A program made the position numbers and the translations under genes. The notes beneath the pieces were generated by a model, which had not been told where the DNA came from, did no database searches, and worked only from the letters and a program-made list of their open reading frames with translations. A stretch of DNA of 64,000 nt from Lyophyllum atratum (lineage: Eukaryota > Basidiomycota > Agaricomycetes > Agaricales > Lyophyllaceae): contig JACGCN010000040.1 in the NCBI GenBank assembly GCA_014905825.1, forward strand, positions 310,001-374,000, written 5' to 3'. This document shows, one piece after another, positions 1 to 10,501 of this stretch. Every line of letters begins with the position of its first letter. Position 1 is the first letter of the stretch.

Positions 1-1417
1 GCCGCACGCACAGCCTTCTCGTGGCCTGATAGTTGTGCGTGAAGAGCGGTGAGTGCAGGGAGAAGCGCTTCATCGTGAGCTTTTACCGTCTGGGCTAGCG
101 ATTAACACGGAATCGAGCAGTTAATTACGGTGGATGGCGTACGGAATCAAGGACCACACATTCCGCATCTAATATGGCTGCCTGATCAAGTGCCCACGCC
201 TTTTCAAGGCTTGCTTTCACGTCTAGGTCTTCTCGGTCCGCATCCCCGCCGTCCTCGAGACTCAAGTCAGTAATGGACCCAGCACGACCAAGAGCTTCGT
301 GCATCTGCCTCAGCTCAAGCGCGTATGCCGCCTCTTTCAATCGCACCCCGTCTTTCATCAGTGCTTCGAGACTACGTGAAAGGTCGGCCGCGTCATCAAG
401 CAGGCCTTCGGGCACTTTGGGTGTGAGCTGCGCGAGAGGGGAAGTGTGTTGTTCCGTGAGCGCGGAGCGGAAGTTAGCGAGGGTGGAGAGTGATTGAGTG
501 GGGGATATGAGGGAGGCATGTGAGTTTCCATCCGGGGTATTTTCAGGAGGTTTCGATTGCTCCGTTTGTGGTGGGGCGGCGAGTGTATCGAGGAGGCTGA
601 GAGCGGTGTCTCTGCCTGAGGAGAGCATCGTATCAGCCTGTCGAGCAGAAAGGTGTCGTCAGCTCTGTCCGATGCTAATATGGATAATTATGGATTCACT
701 CACAAGGATGGAGAGCTCTGCGAAGCGTTCCTGCATGTGTGCAATGGCAGCATCTTCACGCTTGATGGCGGCCTCGAGGGACGATATTGTTTGTGACACA
801 CGCTGAGATGCCTGCCTACATACGACTTGATTAAGCTTCTTTCTATGTTTGACATAATATTCTTACTTCGTTTGCCGTAGACGTGATTTGAGTGTGGCAG
901 ATTCAGCCTCCAGCAGACGCGTCTCAGCGTCAAGATGAGTCGCGTGTTTGCTGTGTATTGTACGGTGAGCAATTGTGGCATAAGTATGAAGAATACGTTG
1001 AGCTACTTACCGAAGATGGGAGGGTGGTGCATAAGCGAATGGCGCGTGAATTGTGTCCAAGTCCTGATCATTGTCATCTGCCAGTATGCTCTCAGCATGT
1101 TTTACGCTGAAGATAACAGTCTCCGTAAATCTCGATATTCGATAAAATACCCTGGAATTGTGAACTCACAGATGTATTTCTTCATCCTCGAGTGCAATGG
1201 CACGTAGAGCAGCGCCGAGGTCTATATCTGGTAGCTGAGTTGTGGCCAGCCCATCTTCATCATCGGATTCTAAAGCTATACAGTGCTCGACTAGCCACTG
1301 GACAAGATTTCGACCCGCGGGGACCTGAGAGGTCCATTCGATGTCGCCTGGTTCGATAGAGGGACCCCGAAGCTCGTGGACGGCTTTGGTGACGATGGCA
1401 GTTGGTGTCAAGGCCAT
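1..1417 (-). CDS. Coiled-coil protein resembling HAUS augmin-like complex subunit 3 (partial)
   Basis: Six exons close in phase: 1170-1417, 1011-1106, 867-950, 704-815, 143-637 and 1-89 (continuing beyond the window). The start is ATG 1415-1417. The first ~80 residues (GDIEWTSQVPAGRNLVQWL then an acidic stretch) resemble the N-terminal domain of augmin subunit 3; the remainder is alpha-helical and coiled-coil rich (for example LEAAIKREDAAIAHMQERF). Augmin recruits gamma-tubulin to existing spindle microtubules. The family call rests on the N-terminal pattern and helical architecture only; another spindle or kinetochore coiled-coil protein is possible. The C-terminus is missing. Introns are about 48-63 nt with GTAAGT or GTGAGT donors. 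Confidence 0.5.
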
Positions 1418-1890
1418 GATCGTATTGAATCCGACCCTGACCTTAGTTTATGGTTTCTCCGCAAGTTGTGAGTTGACAGAACGTAACTCACTTGACCACC
1501 TACCATCCCCACGCCTGATAGCGAAATCAATAAGATACCTAGACATTGTACTTCTTTCTAGTGACGATGCCTGTGAGCTCATGTCCACACAGGGTGCCAT
1601 TGCGGAAATTGCTTCCAAAGCCTTCGAATTCGTCTGGGGCTTCAGCAATCGTTGCGTGCTGTTACGCCGCTCAAGACCATCGGTCTATCTTGCGACGTCT
1701 CTTGAGCTAGAGGAGGCGTGACGGACATGTATCACCTTCCGCTTTTCCATGCGCTGCCGATGGCAAAAACTTATTCTTGACAACAAATCATTCAGATTTA
1801 GCCGTCGATGTCCCTGGTAAGTCTAGTTGACCAATTGCCCTCGAAAAACCGACATTAAAAGCCTGTATAGGTCGAAACACGCCAGTCTAT
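1418..1890. other. Intergenic stretch, no supported gene
   Basis: Only short overlapping ORFs on both strands. A minus-strand reading near 1560-1730 looks faintly coding, but its putative introns would be under 30 nt, so I do not call it. Confidence 0.5.
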
Positions 1891-1893
1891 CCA

Positions 1894-2870
1894 ATGAGCG
1901 ACCGAGGTAGCAGCTACTTGCAAGTTTTCAGTCCTAATCCCATTTGGTCTGAACCCTCAAGGAATCAAGTTAAACTGCCAGAGACGGCAGAGGACGATGA
2001 GACGGCAGAGGAAAACGAGGAGGAGACGGCGGTGGACGATGGGACCGCGGAAGAGGATGGGCCGGATATGGCGGAGAAGATGTTCGACTGGTGTATCGCC
2101 GAGCTTCAGTGAGGCAAAGACCTTTGAGACGACCGGCGCCGTCAGCGTGTACAATGGCGATGCCGTGAAATCTGACACTGCCGTTTCCGATTCACTGAAG
2201 GAGGCCTTGAAGGCCGCCGCTGCGCCACTCGAAGAGGTCCCTGCACGAGGAAAGGACTGGCATCCCGAATCTGACGACAAAGTACTGTGCCTAGTTCACC
2301 CGTCGCTCTTCCTCTTGATCTATGGCGCCGTCGAATTCTTCCAGACAGCCTCGTTGGTCTTGGTGATTGCATTGAACAGAGTAGTGAAGGAGTGATTATT
2401 CCTGCATCGGAAGAGATCGTCGTGACTCCCAAGCCAGCAAATTATTATTGGTGTCGGTGCACCTACACAACCCCCTACAGCAGACAATTCAGTGATTTCC
2501 CTGTGATCTTGACCTGTCTGGCGTGTGCGCAGCCTCAAGTACGTCGCAATTTCCCCTCGGCCCCTGCCCTCCTCACTCGCCTCCTAGGATTACGAGCTAT
2601 ATCAATAACTTTCATCGAGGACCATGATGACCTGTATAGTGTCATCGAAAAAGTCATCGCCTGCACGATCCCCTTGTGAAACATGACACTTACGCCGTTG
2701 AAGAACCCGGGCTCCAGATATATTCGCATCAAATACTCCAGATATAAACATGACCTAGATCCTGAGTCATGGCCCCAAAGCGAGGGACCACAGCCGGAGG
2801 AGGACGAGTATGAAGGGGAATATTATGAACGCAGGGAAGAATGGTATCGCAGCATCCGCGTCCGAGTCGC
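1894..2870 (+). pseudogene. DUF4246-family pseudogene
   Basis: Recognisable DUF4246 segments run in order along the plus strand but in different frames: AEKMFDWCIAELQ (frame of 1894), then TGAVSVYNGD and GKDWHPESDDKVLCLVHPSL (frame of 1997), then ILPDSLVGLGDCIEQ (frame of 2287), a short third-frame piece with ITSYINNFH, then DLYSVIEKVIACTIPL ending at TGA 2677-2679, and NMTLTPLKNPGSRYIRIKYS through RREEWYRSI. That is at least four frame changes plus a Trp-to-stop change just before NMTLTPLK. The C-terminal part of the family is not visible. No intron explains the frame changes. DUF4246 proteins are common, poorly characterised fungal proteins; this copy cannot make a full product. Confidence 0.8.
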
Positions 2871-3787
2871 TGGGTGCAGCCTCCGTCCGGTCGTCCTGCA
2901 ACATACCTTGATCAAGACTACGGCTATCGGTCATCGTTACGCATCTGGGGGACGCCCTGCCCGATACGTGGTTCTTTGGACTTGGTTGATGTCTCTTCAC
3001 TCCGAGGTCCCTGGACCGCGCCTGGCTTATTCCTTGGCGTCTCGAAGATGTTCCTCCGGCTTTTCAGAGCTCATCAGGGCACACCTCGTTCCTCTAACCG
3101 TGTAGAACAAGGATTATCGCCCTTCTCCCACCGTCAGGATCTCGGACGGTATAGCTGCTCGCGGACCGCTCCGCCGTCTGCGTCTGGTACCGTCTTGTCG
3201 ACCGCTTGGAAAGCGGCTGTTGGATAAAGACCTGCTGCATTTCGCCTGCCTCTGTGGGGATAGATACACGTTTTGCAAGAACACTAGAGACGAAACTAGG
3301 ACACGAAGAAAGATAACTCGAAGATCTCAGCCCTTGCTCGTATGTACTTGTTCGATCTATCTGTTTCTCTTTATCCATAAAGTTTACGCGTGTAGACCTC
3401 GTCAATCCGCATCGGAATATAAGTGGATATGATTCCGACCAGTTGGAAGAAGCGTTAGTAAAAACAGTTCAGGTTCACGATGAGCGCCATCTCAAATGCG
3501 TACGTGGTACTCTGGGTCTGTGATGATGGGCAATGTTTAACAATCGGATCGCAGCTTCGCGTTCCAATGAGCTTCAGAGTCAATAAACGGCACGCCAAAT
3601 AATACATAAAGAGGAACAACTAGGCGCTGAAAGGGACGATCGCGGCCAGGATTCGTATCTGAGTACAAGATAAACAATCAATCAGGCAGTCGTGGTGGAA
3701 CAACATTTCGCACACCTCGGGCTCAGCCTACAGCCCACCACCTGCGGAGCACGATACAGATGCGGACACTCCTCTTCTCGCGAGGTA
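2871..3787. other. Decayed intergenic DNA
   Basis: ORFs of 60-140 codons overlap on both strands with no family resemblance. The first part may include the unrecognisable tail of the DUF4246 copy. No RNA gene or repeat seen. Confidence 0.45.
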
Positions 3788-4930
3788 TCAACGCAAGTCC
3801 TTGCATCGAACGAGCTTCCTGTAAGTGTGAGGAGGACTCGCCACACAATCCTGAAACGCGACGTCCGCGACCACACAAACGATATGGCTTTGGGTGAACA
3901 ATCCCTCTGGCAACGGCAGGTTGTCGGCATCGAGATACGAGATGATGAGCTGGCGGATGGCAGGATCATCTACTGAGGAGAGATCCGGGTGAAATCCTGA
4001 GCAAATAAATTCTTCAACATAGTCGCAGTCAAAACTGTCGAAGGGTATGCATCCAGTATAGAGTTCCCATATGGTGATTCCGGTCGCGTAGAGATCGTTT
4101 GCTCTCGACAATGGAGCGCTGAGTCCCATCTTATGCTGAAAGGGAGAGTCATAAGTTACGGTGGAGGCAATGGCGTGTCGCTCTCGAGGCCCGCGCAGCC
4201 AAAATCGCAGAATCGTAGTTCGCCATCCGAAAGGCAGAACAGTATGTTCGAGGGCTTTATGTCGCCGTGGATAACACCTTTGGCGTGCAGGCGAGGGAGA
4301 AACTTGGTGAGCGCGTCAATAATACGCCTGGGAGAGGGCAAGGAGTCGAAATCTGGCGTGTAGCCCGCCTTGGAACAGGTAGGAGGGATCCGGCGAGCAA
4401 TGACCATCTCAAGGGGCATAACGATCCCGCAGAGCTTGCCATCATCGTATACTCGTCCGAGGGGTCGGATGGAGCAGTCACCGGCAGGGAGCATCATCAT
4501 CTAAAAGATCGGTCCTTATTATTCTTTTGGGGCGACTCATTATATCGCAGCTTCCTTGTGATGCATCTTGTTCTTCTGGCGGAAGAAGAGCCCGAATCCG
4601 TGGTAGTGGACAATTGGACGCTACTTTGACAGTGTTTTTGTGTTCAAATCTGACGGCTTGCCAGATTGCGACCGTGCACAAGTTTCACTGCGATTGCAAG
4701 GATTGAGTTCTTGGCGGCCTCAGATTAGTTTCTTGCTCAACGAAGAGTTCTTCACACAGGTATCCGGGGTCATGCAGAGTCAGATTCGGAAGCGCTTCAT
4801 TCCTGCCATTTGGGTCTACAGAGTTAGAAATGCAGCCGCAGGAACTGGGTCGTTGCCGGGCTCAATAGATTATGGCACGCCACACAACGAGAGATTCTCC
4901 ATCCAGGTATTGATGGTCATCGGGAGTCAT
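3788..4930 (-). pseudogene. Protein-kinase-like gene, disrupted
   Basis: Kinase signatures read right to left on the minus strand. HAKGVIHGDIKPSNILFC (catalytic loop) and LRFCDFGCAGL (DFG) lie at 4156-4500. The next block, TYDSPFQHKMGLSAPLSRA then DLYATGITIWELYTG, lies at 3788-4129 in another frame; the shift falls in the activation segment around 4150-4180 and no legal intron spans it. Upstream pieces with GYLCEELFVEQET and HKNTVKVASNCPLPRIRALL (near 4600-4760) match the N-terminal lobe of the same kinase type but carry in-frame stops. I infer a degenerate fungal kinase-like gene. An assembly indel could account for one lesion but not for all. Confidence 0.65.
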
Positions 4931-5131
4931 TTGGAAGCCCATCGTCCTTATCAATTGCGCTCACGGACCCTACAGCACGCCTTCATCCCTATCAATCTCT
5001 GCGCCCACAGATACACAGCATTAGTTGTCAAAGTTGACTCTTCGACGGTGTGGCCAATCCTAAAGCGACTGCACCCATTCCAAGAACAACACGTGCTTTG
5101 ACTCCTTCTGATGACGATTGTCCTCTGAAGG

Positions 5132-5138
5132 TATAAAA
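5132..5138 (+). promoter_or_regulatory. TATA box of the small Cys-containing gene
   Basis: TATAAAA lies about 90 bp upstream of a 5'-UTR intron donor (5229) and 166 bp upstream of the ATG at 5304. Position and sequence fit a focused fungal promoter. Confidence 0.5.
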
Positions 5139-5303
5139 CTATGGAAGGTTTGTCGTGGACGGTTAACCACACCTAGAACCATCGTACCCCATCAGCCTAT
5201 CTGCCTCAGCTCCGTTACTTTGCCTCTGGTAAGTTTGTCTCCATATCTGACCTGTAGTGACGTGTTGCTCATTGGATATCATTCCTCGCCGATCAGAATC
5301 GTA

Positions 5304-5537
5304 ATGTGCCAGACAATAACGACGAAGTACACGGGATGCCTCGGGGCGCCGAAGCATACATTTTTCCAAGATGTACCCTGCGACAATGCCTTGGCCAATC
5401 CCGCTCGCATTGCGTGGTGCCAACATATCCAGGACGAACCACCGTACTTTCCGGCTCAACACGCTGCGATGGAGACGTCAACGAAGATCCTTTGCCCATA
5501 CTGCAATTATCTCAGATACACGCTTCCCCAGCCTTAA
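5304..5537 (+). CDS. Small Cys-containing hypothetical protein (77 aa)
   Basis: ORF ATG 5304 to TAA 5535-5537. Visible features are an N-terminal MCQTITTKYTGC, two internal Cys and a C-terminal CPYC pair, a layout seen in small fungal proteins with a candidate metal-binding C-x-x-C. The gene looks real because it is flanked by two good introns lying outside the reading frame: 5229-5296 (GTAAGT..CAG) before the ATG and 5542-5595 (GTGAGT..TTTTTTTCAG) just after the stop. A TATA box lies upstream. No signal peptide. Function unknown. A longer product that splices out the stop is possible but no frame supports it. Confidence 0.5.
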   Translation: MCQTITTKYTGCLGAPKHTFFQDVPCDNALANPARIAWCQHIQDEPPYFPAQHAAMETSTKILCPYCNYLRYTLPQP

Positions 5538-5595
5538 ACGGGTGAGTATCCCTGCTACCGCTTTTTGAAATATTCTGATTGCTGCTTTTTTTCAG

Positions 5596-6522
5596 CGCTA
5601 CAAAATTCCCCGTCGTGCAACCGTCGTGTTTAGTAGCGACCGGCTTCGTTTACTACATACATGCCAATATTGTGGTCGAATATTGCTGAACAGCAAACAA
5701 TGATAAGTACATGGAAAGATATCATTATCTACCTCCTTCGTATAGGCTGTCCGCTCGTCCGACATCAAACGCTCGCGTGGTTATCCCGCGTTTACTTGGT
5801 CGTCTGGGATCCACTCTCAGCCGCTAGCATCTGCAGCGTGAATTGATTTTTGCCTTCGGCCCCTCTGGATGAAGGACCTTCAGTGTTCCGTTTATCGAGT
5901 TGCTACCAATGAGACCGAGCCTCGAGGGCCATTTCTGGAGTGAGTTTTGGGACCAGGAACAAAGCCGACACTACCTATCGAGGCTTGAGGGTAGATGTGT
6001 TAGTTCCCTGACAAACTTCAATGCACGATTCATATATGACCTGGTGGCATGGTGAGGATGCATTATGTTTTGTAGTTCTGAGGGCCGAGGTGGTAACAAC
6101 CATATAAATAAGCCTCGTCTGAACCGAGGTCGTGGTAGTAACGCACAGACGGCGACCTAATTTTGCTCCAGTGCTTGAATCTCGGCGGCTTCGCGCTTCT
6201 CAGTTTTCACCCTCCGGAAGAAAGTGGCTGCAGCCGCCGAGTGTCGAGACGAAGGAAACCTCTGACTTCGGCAGCAGTATTTGATGCCCCGAACGCAGAG
6301 ATGGCTCCGCCACTGCTCTTCACGTGGGGGCAAGGACTTGACTTCCTTGCAGGAACGCCTGAAGTTATAGAGAAGATCTGGGGCTGTACCAAGGAATATG
6401 CATATCCGAGTCGACCTGAGTCGACGTAATGCCACTGAAATGAGAGCCATTATACTACGAAGCGCCCGTGCTTTGCGGGGCGAAAAACGTTCGTCGATGT
6501 CCGTTGCAACTTTCCCCATCAG
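5596..6522. other. Intergenic, no supported gene
   Basis: A minus-strand ORF of 120 codons at 6157-6519 is Arg/Ser-rich with no recognisable domain and abuts the inverted-repeat element. Nothing else is supported. Confidence 0.45.
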
Positions 6523-6883
6523 TAGGGGTGCTCAATTCTGAGTTCAGTTCACGAGTTCAGTCCATCAACCACTTGTCGTTAGGACGTTGCTATGCTGCAA
6601 ATCACCGAGGGCTCGCTAAGGATTACCTTTCTCTGCTCGTTTTTCGCCACTTTTCACGCTGTATAACGTCGTGCACGACTCCAAAAAATGCGATTTTTGG
6701 TACGCTAAATGTAACTGTAATGAAGATGAAGTAGGCAAAAAAAGCAAGGATTTGGAGCACAGGTTGACGATCTTTCTTGATTTTCCTGAGATTCATCCTC
6801 CAAACCCTCGGACTTCGAAACTTACCAGGCACACACAGTGATGGACTGAACTCGTGAACTGAACTCAGAATTGAGCACCCCTA
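6523..6883. mobile_element. Non-autonomous inverted-repeat element (MITE-like), 361 bp
   Basis: Positions 6523-6567 and 6839-6883 are perfect 45-bp inverted repeats, beginning TAGGGGTGCTCAATTCTGAG. Both ends carry TA, consistent with TA target-site duplication as in Tc1/mariner-type elements, in which case the true terminus is GGGGTGC. Inside each arm the motif GAGTTCAGT occurs twice, so the arms are themselves internally repetitive. The 271-bp centre has no transposase-like ORF. Perfect arms suggest a recent insertion. Superfamily assignment is inference from the TA ends. Confidence 0.8.
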
Positions 6884-7207
6884 GTCGCACACATGCTCGT
6901 GCGTGCCCAACCACACCGCGAACATGCCAGAACTGCCTGCTACGCCTCTGCCCACTCCAATCCTGCCGTAGCTCCCGTCGCCAAGAGCACTTGCAAAGAC
7001 ACAGGCTAGGAGCTACGGATTTATCCATGTCATCATTCCGCATCTGCATTTATTATTGATGCAATTGCGACCATCTACGCACAGGACAGCGGGAACAGCC
7101 AAGATTCATTGAGGGTATACGAGGCCGTCATCGACCATGATTGGGACAGTAAAGAAAGCCGACAGGGCTAAAGACGTCAGAACGATAATAAACCACGAGA
7201 GAGTACA
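6884..7207. other. Intergenic between the element and the F-box gene
   Basis: No ORF with family resemblance and no RNA gene; it holds the probable 3' UTR of the F-box gene. Confidence 0.4.
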
Positions 7208-8274
7208 TCACCAATGACACCCCCATACCCATGGGCCACAATTAAGACTGTGACCGAACCGGAAGGTTGTTTCGATTTCGGAGCTGCTTCTGGTCAAAAT
7301 GATTCGTAATAGAAACATGAATGCCACGACATACAAGTTCCGGTCACCAACCGCAGCATAGGTCAGTCTTGCCCACGGCCCCGGAAGCGGCAGGTGCACA
7401 ACTTCACGAAGCCTCTGATTTGTCTGCACCTCGCTCGCAAAGTCTACGCCCCACCGATCATGTCGCCAAGCGCACCTGCTATAGATCTTCCGCACTGACG
7501 GATTTTTGACGACCTGCAGGACTACGTCGTTGCCCTGCAGAGAATAGGCTCGCGGGACATAGACGACTTCCAGATGCGGAGCATGAGCCAGAGTGCGGGC
7601 CAAGTCGATTCCACGTTGCCGAAGAGCTACGGGTTCCCGAGCGGTAGAATCATGATCCCACCCATAATCATCGTACGGATAATCAAAAGACGTCTAATCA
7701 AGACAAGAAAGCCCAAATGAACATTCATGTCATGGTTATGAGCTCGAGGGCTACTGACCATGTTCGACCAAACACCCTTTATGCATCTGATGAGCGCGTT
7801 AACGACAGTGCGCACGCCTCGGTTGGACAGGTGCCTTCGATCACGCAGGACTACGTGGACAGGATTGATGCGCTCCAGACCAGCACAGAGTCCCATCACA
7901 TTCTGCCCGGAGGAAATATCAAGGGATATGGATATGTGAGTGAGTTGCGGGGCGGACGTGAGGATGAAGCTCAGTGAGCCGCCACACCCTCCTTCGATGC
8001 GGAGTTTCCTGACATGGGAGCCGAGAGACTTGCGTTGGCGCAATAACCGCGCAAACGCTTGACTCTGCTTCACGGACTCCAGAAGGGTGACCTGGTATGT
8101 AAGAGGAGTGCCCACACGCAGCCAATTTTTGCAAACGAGAAGTAGGGAGACCGCCTCCGTGCGGTGACGACGAAGGAGATTTGGAGAGCGATTGGCGAAG
8201 GCGTCGTAATCAACATCAAGGCAAATCTGCAATACTTCGTGGAGGAGTTCCTCGGGAAGTGCACACACGGCCAT
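7208..8274 (-). CDS. F-box domain protein (agaric type)
   Basis: Exons 7759-8274 and 7208-7693, joined across a 65-nt intron (GTCAGT..TTGATTAG), phase 0. Start chosen at ATG 8272-8274 because it gives MAVCALPEELLHEVLQICLD, a typical F-box N-terminus; the frame stays open upstream but without another plausible ATG. It continues LLVCKNWLRVGTPLTYQVTLL and leucine-rich segments such as LRIEGGCGGSLSFILTSAPQ, the usual layout of basidiomycete F-box/LRR-like proteins. The F-box binds Skp1 and the C-terminal part would select SCF ubiquitin-ligase substrates. A further small intron starting GTATGT near the 3' end is possible and would slightly shorten the protein. Confidence 0.75.
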
Positions 8275-8661
8275 GTGCAGTGCCAAAGGGAGGTCAGTAC
8301 GAGCCGGGGTAACAAAGGCCGTGATTCTGAGAACTCCAGAACGTGGACTTTTCGGTGTCAAAACACTTATCAATAGTCGAAAAATATAATGTGACTAGGT
8401 AGCCTAACTTAGTCTCCAAACAGACCTTATGTAACAGATGATAGTCGATCTGTTATTATAAGAGCCTAACTTGACAACAAAGCAAACACGGACGACCATT
8501 CACAGTCTTGACTAATGTTACATTTGACGACATAGCAGCACACTGGGTGGAACAATTCGAATAATAAAGCTCTACGATATGATAACGACACACGGCGGAT
8601 ACTTCCTCTGCCCGCCTTTTGACCATGGACTCGGAAACACTCCCAAAGCACAGGATACGGC
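8275..8661. other. Intergenic
   Basis: Short AT-richer stretch with two copies of AGCCTAACTT about 75 bp apart (8400-8475). It contains the eL8 3' UTR and the F-box upstream region. No gene seen. Confidence 0.4.
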
Positions 8662-9957
8662 TTAGAGCTTCTGAATGGATGCAACGGAGATACTTTGACC
8701 AGATTCTTTGGCGCGTTTACGGAGCATGTCCTTGGACTTGTTACCACGGAGACCTCCACCCCACTGGCGGCGATGGTCCTCGTATTTATCATTGCTACAA
8801 GGCAAATATATGAGCACGCGGTGTGTCATGATCAAAGCGTATGCGGGTAACATACAAATTAGCCTTGGCGGCGGACACGAGGGTGGCGAGCTCGCGCTGG
8901 TCCTCACTCCTCACATCCTGAATGGCGAGCACGGTAGAAGTCTTCAGGTGGACAACTGTGCCGAGACGGGATTTGCCCTTGACGATGACGTAGGGGACAT
9001 CCATCTTGCGGCAGAGAGCAGGGAGGAAGATCACGAGCTCGATAGGGTCGACGTCATGGGCAATGACGACAAGAGATGCCTTCTTAGCCTCGATGAGGGC
9101 GACGATGTGGTTAACGCCGTACTTCGCGAATAGGGGTTTCTTGGTCTCCTGTGCCACAAAACGGATGAAACCCGGAAAATTGACGTGAGCGAGTAGACAA
9201 ACCTGAGGCGCTGCATCCTGGTTCTCCTCGGCAGCAGCAGCGGCGGCGGCTTGAAGACGAGCTTTTTTCTGGTGCTTGTCCTCAGGACGGTACTTGTTCA
9301 GGAACTTGAACAGCTGGATGGCGGTGTTCTTGTCCAGGGTGTGAGAGAACTGGGCGATTGGCGGAGGGACCTTGAGTCGTTGAATGAGGATGATCTTGTG
9401 ACGCTGAAGGCGGACATATTCAGGCCACTTCACGAAGCGGGTCAGGTCCCACTTGGGACGGATAGCCTGGCCTAAATATCCTTGGCAACCTACGACAACA
9501 TGGACAATTGAATTCCTGCTCACCGATACCGAAGTTCTTGGGGTGGGGCTCGAAGAGAGGGCTCTTCTTGGTCTTGCCAGGTTTCAAGGTGGCACCGATA
9601 GGGGCGGGAGCGGGCTTTTTTCCTCTTCCGGGTTTTGGCTGGTTATCGAGACGAGGTGTCAGCAATGGAACTGAGAAGGAAGTTGACAATGCGCCTCAGA
9701 GCTCTAGCGTTTGTATACAGAAGTGTAAGGCAACCCCGCAAAACGGGACCATCATTGTCTGGGTATATGGCCATGTTCTATACGAAGAACGCCAGATATA
9801 AAAATTTACTTGAGGGTAGTTCTGCGAAGTTGCTAAGTTACTTGTCATGAAGGTCATCCAAACAAAGAACTTACCACCCATCTCGAAGTCCGTCGATTTT
9901 GAGATTCCGAACTGCCAATGCTAGAGCTCGTCGTAACGAACGTCGGATACTCACCAT
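8662..9957 (-). CDS. RPL8: 60S ribosomal protein L8 (eL8, L7Ae family)
   Basis: Exons 9955-9957 (ATG only), 9524-9638, 9203-9471, 8856-9148 and 8662-8794 give 270 aa. Diagnostic text: [72 protein letters not shown] and [16 protein letters not shown]. These are the conserved L7Ae-type RNA-binding core and C-terminus of eL8, a structural protein of the large subunit. The ATG sitting alone before the first intron is common in fungal ribosomal-protein genes. The start is the uncertain part: the 315-nt first intron also contains a GTAAGT near 9870, so a non-coding internal exon or a different short N-terminus is possible. The intron may also hold a small RNA. Confidence 0.93.
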
Positions 9958-10501
9958 GTTGGTCCACTGATAGTCTTGAGGACGTCGAAAGAGGTGATCT
10001 TGTTTGGAGGTTGCGGCGCAAAGATAGGTCTCAGCCGACTCACTTGTGAGACACGAGCGGAACGGATGAACCGATCACAATTACGGCCTGGACGCGGCGC
10101 GATGAACATTCTAGTTGCATTCTAGATCTTCTGAGACCAGTCGCACGTTGAATCTGTGATTAGCCATGTCAAGCAAGACCAAACGAGCCCGCCCGAGGGT
10201 AGTCAGCGGTCTCTAGCAAGTTGTTGACCATAGCAAGTCCTTCCATAAAACCTCCTTACTTGCATCTTCAGGACTTCGATGATTGTTCATTGTATATGCG
10301 CAAAGGCAGGAGAACGAAGAGATAAGGTGAGACAAGATAGAGAAGTCCGAAGTAAGATCCTGCAGAATTCGTTCGCATCTAAGTAAGTCTGGTTCGAGGG
10401 TCCACTCCAACCATATCCAGATGTTGAGTCCTGAATGACCAACGGCCCCGTTCCCACATCGAGCTTGTTTCCGGGTCGACAGGTACTATGGGTGGGTATC
10501 G
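9958..10501. other. eL8 promoter region and intergenic
   Basis: Pyrimidine-rich sequence (minus strand CTCTTTC near 9985) just upstream of the eL8 ATG fits a ribosomal-protein 5' leader. The rest shows no gene. Confidence 0.4.
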
